Origin: a bacterium
Lineage (GTDB): Bacteria; UBA9089; UBA9088
Length of the DNA: 9,196 nt
Direction of reading: 5' to 3'
Assembly: GCA_040756715.1 (NCBI GenBank)
Contig: JBFLYE010000183.1
Location: 1 to 9,196 of the forward strand
Part shown: positions 6,410-9,196 of the stretch, one piece after another
Position numbering within the stretch: position 1 is the stretch's first letter
Layout of the letters: each line of letters opens with the position of its first letter
Notes under the pieces: model-generated
Told to the model about the DNA's origin: nothing
What the model saw: only the letters and a program-made list of their open reading frames with translations
The model's database searches: none
Position numbers and translations under genes: made by a program

Positions 6410-7213
6410 TTATGTTCCTATTTTCAAAGAGGCGAGAATGGATTTTAATGTTGCAATAGCAGATAAAGAAGCAAGGTAGCTTGTCTTTGGATTGTCTTTT
6501 GAGGGAAGATTTTCGCACCTTATATTTATCCTTCCAAAATCTCCAATTATCAAAATCTCATGGATATTCTTATTGCTCTTCGGATCTGCTATTATTTCAA
6601 CCTCTGTCTTATCCTCTCCTATTCCAGCAAGGCTTAATGTGGCAGAAACATTTACATTGGCTGGAAATCCCTTTATCGCATCAAAGGCTGTGCCTTTAAA
6701 TATTCTTGTCTTATCTTTAATATTCAAAAGATCTATGCCCTTTTCTTCAATATATGGAGCCCCCAAAAGCCCTTTGGGAGGCTTTCTTGTCTTTAAGATG
6801 ACTTTTTCAATATTTCCTAATAAAGCTCCCTTTAACCCATCAATTCCTGCGATTGCTCCAGATGGAACATAGATTTTTATCCCTTTATCTTCTGCCCTTT
6901 TAAGCAATTTTTCCTCTCCTAACAATCCACCAACGCTCATTACCATTAGGTCTTTTTTTTCCGAAATAACCAATGGAAGAACCTCCTTTACAACCTTTAT
7001 AGAAGATGCTTCGATGATAAGGTCTGCTTTCTTTACAACCTCTGGAATATCAACAATCTCTGGTTTCTTTGGAAAAAGAGAGGCTGTTTTTTCTGCCCTT
7101 TCTTTATTTTGGTCACAAAGGCATACTAAAGAAAGGGAAGGAATATTTAAAATTGCCTTCGCAATACAAGAACCAATCGCACCACATCCAATTAACCCAA
7201 GTTTAATCATCAT
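6410..7213 (-). CDS. nadX: L-aspartate dehydrogenase, NadX-type
   Basis: Predicted to oxidise L-aspartate with NAD(P)+ to iminoaspartate, which NadA then condenses into quinolinate for NAD synthesis; it can replace the oxygen-dependent L-aspartate oxidase NadB, which suits an anaerobe. The 267-residue protein starts with a Rossmann nucleotide-binding motif (GLIGCGAIGS, residues 6-15), then EASSIKVVKEV (68-78), MSVGGL (92-97) and PSGAIAGIDGLKGA (117-130). The C-terminal domain has FPANVNVSATLSLAG (183-197) and NPKTS (241-245). H218, in NIHEI, lies at about the same distance from the C-terminus as the proposed catalytic histidine of characterised aspartate dehydrogenases. Two consecutive ATGs (7211-7213 and 7208-7210) could start it; only a weak TAGG precedes. 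It is the last gene of the minus-strand run, 26 nt after the second trkA. No nadA or nadC is in the window, so the pathway role is by family. Confidence 0.88.
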   Translation of the reverse strand: MMIKLGLIGCGAIGSCIAKAILNIPSLSLVCLCDQNKERAEKTASLFPKKPEIVDIPEVVKKADLIIEASSIKVVKEVLPLVISEKKDLMVMSVGGLLGEEKLLKRAEDKGIKIYVPSGAIAGIDGLKGALLGNIEKVILKTRKPPKGLLGAPYIEEKGIDLLNIKDKTRIFKGTAFDAIKGFPANVNVSATLSLAGIGEDKTEVEIIADPKSNKNIHEILIIGDFGRINIRCENLPSKDNPKTSYLASLSAIATLKSILASLKIGT

Positions 7214-7227
7214 TTAGCCATTAGCCT
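7214..7227. repeat. Two-copy TTAGCC heptamer repeat before nadX
   Basis: TTAGCCA (7214-7220) is followed directly by TTAGCCT (7221-7227) in the 26-nt spacer between nadX and the trkA gene upstream of it. Alone it would be unremarkable. It is noted because it has the same 7-nt period as the arrays at 25-52 and 5752-5786. It lies in the ribosome-binding region of nadX and may explain why the site is poor. Confidence 0.5.
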
Positions 7228-7239
7228 AAAAATTCTAAA

Positions 7240-7914
7240 TTATTCTAAGTCTACCTCTCCCAGCAATGCCTTAAGGAGGTCTTCCTCTTTTTCAATTGGG
7301 CCAATAGCAATAACATCATCACCAGCCTCTAACATTACCTTTGGATTCGGAGAAATAACCTCATTTTTTCTAAGAATAGCCACAATTGCCGTGTTTTTTG
7401 GAAGGGAAAGCCCTTCAATAAGCCTGCCTTTTGCTGGTGATTCTTCACTAAGATCAACCCTTACAATGGAAAGATTTCCCTTCTTGAATGTAAGAAGATC
7501 CATAAAATCATCCATTGATGCCTCTTCCTCAATTATCTTTGTAATGATGGAGGTTGAGTTTATGGAAATGTCAACGCCAAGCTGGTTAAATATGTGCTCA
7601 TTCTTTGGGTCATTTACCCTTGCCACGGTTCTTGGAATATTAAATATCTCCTTTGCAAGCTGAGAAATAACAAGGTTGTCTTCATCGCTTCCTGTTGCTG
7701 CAACAATAACATCAGCCCTCTCTGCCCCTGCATCCTTAAGGGTTTGGGATTCACAACCATCTCCGTGGATAACAAGAATACCAGAAAGCTTCTCTGCAAG
7801 TTCACTGGCTAGGGCTTTGTTCTTTTCAACAAGAGAAACCTCATTTTTGTTCTTAGCAAGCATATTGCTCAAATGAAAACCAACCTTTCCTCCCCCAACA
7901 ATGATGATATACAT
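7240..7914 (-). CDS. TrkA/RCK-type K+ uptake regulatory protein (second of pair)
   Basis: A 224-residue peripheral membrane regulator expected to bind nucleotides (NAD(H) or ATP/ADP) and gate a Trk/Ktr-type potassium channel. The N-terminal RCK_N (TrkA-N) Rossmann domain (about 1-125) has GGGKVG at residues 7-12 and an acidic residue, E30, ending the second strand, where it would hold the adenosine ribose. HGDGCESQTLKDAGAERADVIVA is the usual third-strand region. The C-terminal RCK_C domain (about 140-215) is complete, with GLSLPKNTAIVAILRKNEV and LEAGDDVIAIG. It differs clearly from the other TrkA gene at 7958, so the two are not a recent duplication. The pair resembles the adjacent CeoB/CeoC-like genes of other bacteria that work as heteromers. 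No channel subunit is in the window. A TAGGAT about 8-10 nt upstream of the ATG, inside the 19-bp repeat, is the likely ribosome site. Confidence 0.88.
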   Translation of the reverse strand: MYIIIVGGGKVGFHLSNMLAKNKNEVSLVEKNKALASELAEKLSGILVIHGDGCESQTLKDAGAERADVIVAATGSDEDNLVISQLAKEIFNIPRTVARVNDPKNEHIFNQLGVDISINSTSIITKIIEEEASMDDFMDLLTFKKGNLSIVRVDLSEESPAKGRLIEGLSLPKNTAIVAILRKNEVISPNPKVMLEAGDDVIAIGPIEKEEDLLKALLGEVDLE

Positions 7915-7915
7915 T

Positions 7916-7953
7916 AGAGCATCCTACTAGCACCAGAGCAGCCTACTAGCATC
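7916..7953. repeat. 19-bp direct repeat (2 copies) between the two trkA genes
   Basis: AGAGCATCCTACTAGCACC (7916-7934) is followed by AGAGCAGCCTACTAGCATC (7935-7953), with 17 of 19 positions identical. They fill nearly all of the 43-nt gap between the trkA genes. On the minus strand each copy carries TAGTAGG, and the copy next to the gene supplies the only ribosome-binding-like sequence. The gap is unusually long for this otherwise tight operon, so the duplication may be recent. Confidence 0.8.
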
Positions 7954-7957
7954 AGCA

Positions 7958-8569
7958 TCATTCTTCTCTTTTTATTCCGACAAGGATATCTCCCATTTTT
8001 GGTCTATCCTCTTTATCTGGCTTGATTATCTCCTTTTGTCTCATTATAGCAACAACCTCTATTTTTTCCTTTTTCTCTATTTTCTCTATTTTCTCTTTGG
8101 CAAGCTCCTCGCTTACCTCTATCTCTATAAACATTGCATCATCCCTTAAGAATGAATGATGAATAAAATGGGGGTGTATAAGCTTGTCCTTAATAAGCTT
8201 GGCAATGAGGGTTGTTCCTCCAATCACATCAAGGCCAAGCTCCTCATATGTTTCCTCCCTCTTTGGATCATAAATCCTTGCGATAACCTTCTTTATCCCA
8301 AAGAGCTTCTTTGCCACCTGGGCAGCGATAATATTAGCATTATCCCGATCAGAGACACAAGCAATAGCATCAGCCCTTTCAATCCCAGCTTCTTTTAGGT
8401 CATCCAAATTAAACCCAGATCCTTCTACGGTTATCCCATTAAATCCTCCTCCCAGCTTTGAGAATGCCTCTGGATTTTTGTCCATAACAACCACATTATG
8501 GCCCTCCTTTGAAAGAAGCAAGGCAAGCTCGCTTCCTACCCTTCCACAGCCAATGATAATTACATACAT
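7958..8569 (-). CDS. TrkA/RCK-type K+ uptake regulatory protein (first of pair)
   Basis: A 203-residue nucleotide-binding regulator of potassium transport, acting at the inner face of the membrane with a Trk/Ktr channel. The RCK_N domain (about 1-120) shows GCGRVG at residues 7-12 and D30 at the end of the second strand (VVVMDKNPEAF), the usual NAD-type acid. VEGSGFNLDDLKEAGIERADAIACVSDRDNAN follows as expected. The RCK_C domain (about 145-203) is present but compact: IEIEVSEELA, then a charged stretch KEKIEKIEKKEKI, then VVAIMRQKEIIKPD and MGDILVG. The charged stretch is written by a 9-nt repeat (8071-8097) and lies where family members have the variable first loop of this domain. HPHFIHHSF, between the domains, is histidine-rich but not a known motif. 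The gene starts one base after the epimerase stop (TGA A ATG) and has no ribosome site, so coupling is likely. Confidence 0.88.
   Translation of the reverse strand: MYVIIIGCGRVGSELALLLSKEGHNVVVMDKNPEAFSKLGGGFNGITVEGSGFNLDDLKEAGIERADAIACVSDRDNANIIAAQVAKKLFGIKKVIARIYDPKREETYEELGLDVIGGTTLIAKLIKDKLIHPHFIHHSFLRDDAMFIEIEVSEELAKEKIEKIEKKEKIEVVAIMRQKEIIKPDKEDRPKMGDILVGIKREE
8071..8097. repeat. Three 9-nt repeats coding for EKI triplets in trkA
   Basis: TTTTCTCTA, TTTTCTCTA and TTTTCTCTT run in tandem. On the coding (minus) strand they yield repeated K-I-E units in KEKIEKIEKK. The unit is a multiple of three, so changes in copy number would add or remove EKI without a frameshift. It falls in the linker or loop of the RCK_C domain. 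Confidence 0.75.
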
Positions 8570-8570
8570 T

Positions 8571-9196
8571 TCAATTTCGGATTGTAGATTGATACCAATC
8601 TATTGTTCTTCTTATTCCCTCTTCAAAGTTGACCTTTAAGGAGGCACCAAGCACTTCTTTAAGCCTTGATATGTCTGCCGGGTTTCTGGGAGGGTCCCCT
8701 TTAATGGGAGGAAGATATTCTATCTTTAGTTCTTCCCCCAAAATCTTTTTAATAATTTCCACAAGATAATTTATAGAAACCTCATTAGGGTTGGCAAGGT
8801 TTATTGTCTTTCCTATAGCACTATCAACCTCTGATGCCTTTATGGTAAGGTCAGTAACATCAGAGACATAGGTAAAATTTCTTTTCTGTTCACCATTTCC
8901 ATAGATGGTAAGGGGTTTATAGGAAAAGGCACAATAGATAAACTTGGCAATCACCCCTGCCTTATCAATATCTCCCAGTTGACGCGGCCCATAGACCGAA
9001 AAATACCTCAAGGTAACAAAAGGCAAGCCATATAGCTCATAATATATCCTTGCATAATGCTCGCCGGCAAGCTTTCCTACGCCGTATGGATGGGGAGGCG
9101 AAAGGGGCATATCTTCGGAAAGCAATCTATCCCTTACGCCTGCATATATCGATGAACTTGAGATATTGATAAACCTTGAAATACCAGCCCTACGGG
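8571..9196 (-). CDS. NAD-dependent sugar epimerase/dehydratase, C-terminal part
   Basis: An extended short-chain dehydrogenase acting on nucleotide sugars, of the UDP-glucose 4-epimerase type. The N-terminal NAD-binding part lies beyond the window end; 207 residues are visible (first complete codon at 9192-9194). RFINISSSSIYAG holds the catalytic serine region. PYGVGK contains the YxxxK pair (Y37 and K41 of the visible part; G replaces the commoner S before K). LRYFSVYGPRQ, then YGNGEQKRNFTYVSDV (usually GDG.Q.RDF) mark the substrate domain. GDPPRNPADISRLKEVLG is typical of the C-terminal region of GalE-like epimerases. The DGDG-type aspartates are replaced by N in two places (YGNG, KRNF), which may shift sugar preference. 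It is the first visible gene of the minus-strand run. Exact substrate cannot be set; the link to the yfhO-like gene through envelope sugars is only suggestive. Confidence 0.88.
   Translation of the reverse strand, partial: RRAGISRFINISSSSIYAGVRDRLLSEDMPLSPPHPYGVGKLAGEHYARIYYELYGLPFVTLRYFSVYGPRQLGDIDKAGVIAKFIYCAFSYKPLTIYGNGEQKRNFTYVSDVTDLTIKASEVDSAIGKTINLANPNEVSINYLVEIIKKILGEELKIEYLPPIKGDPPRNPADISRLKEVLGASLKVNFEEGIRRTIDWYQSTIRN

Noticed and set aside
7210-7221. Three-codon upstream frame (ATG GCT AAA TGA) overlapping the nadX start as a leader peptide
   Set aside because: It is too short and arises from the TTAGCCA repeat; there is no attenuator-like structure around it.
1-9196. CRISPR array, tRNA, rRNA, transposase, phage genes or a riboswitch
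   Set aside because: I looked for spaced direct repeats, a tRNA arm pattern, transposase motifs and conserved riboswitch cores, and saw none. The repeats present are simple tandem or inverted ones without spacers.

Overview
This is an AT-rich bacterial segment (roughly 60 % A+T by eye) using the standard genetic code. Genes are tightly packed, often overlapping by a base or separated by one. The spacers are short and rich in simple repeats. The gene set (electron-transfer flavoprotein beta subunit, DNA polymerase I without proofreading residues, a YfhO-type membrane protein, paired TrkA/RCK proteins, NadX-type aspartate dehydrogenase) fits an anaerobic bacterium, possibly from a little-cultured lineage. 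No rRNA or taxon-specific marker is present, so the phylum cannot be stated.

Layout. Positions 1-525 hold no intact gene. They contain a 7-nt-period repeat inside an inverted repeat (2-62), a small unrecognised reading frame (175-294), a perfect extended -10 promoter (244-252), and what looks like the decayed remnant of a nucleotidyltransferase/HEPN (MNT-HEPN) toxin-antitoxin module (270-529). From 526 the plus strand carries etfB, polA and a yfhO-family gene as one compact unit (526-5964). A small winged-helix-like gene (5987-6319) follows, with its own candidate promoter placed so that the transcript would be leaderless.

The plus-strand and minus-strand blocks converge at 6319-6410, where an inverted repeat fills the gap. 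The minus strand then carries, in transcription order, the C-terminal part of an NAD-dependent sugar epimerase (cut by the window end), two TrkA/RCK proteins and nadX. They are spaced 1, 43 and 26 nt apart and probably form one transcript.

How the genes relate. The plus-strand cluster mixes energy metabolism (EtfB), DNA repair and replication (PolA) and probable envelope polysaccharide transfer (YfhO-like). It looks like a housekeeping run rather than a dedicated system. The two RCK proteins are probably the cytoplasmic nucleotide-sensing subunits of a K+ uptake system whose membrane subunit is not in the window. NadX would supply iminoaspartate for NAD synthesis.

I see no convincing evidence of a new multi-gene system. 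The points most worth a second look are the MNT-HEPN relic feeding into etfB, the 7-nt repeat family that has expanded inside the yfhO-like gene, the likely leaderless small regulator, and an etfB without an adjacent etfA.
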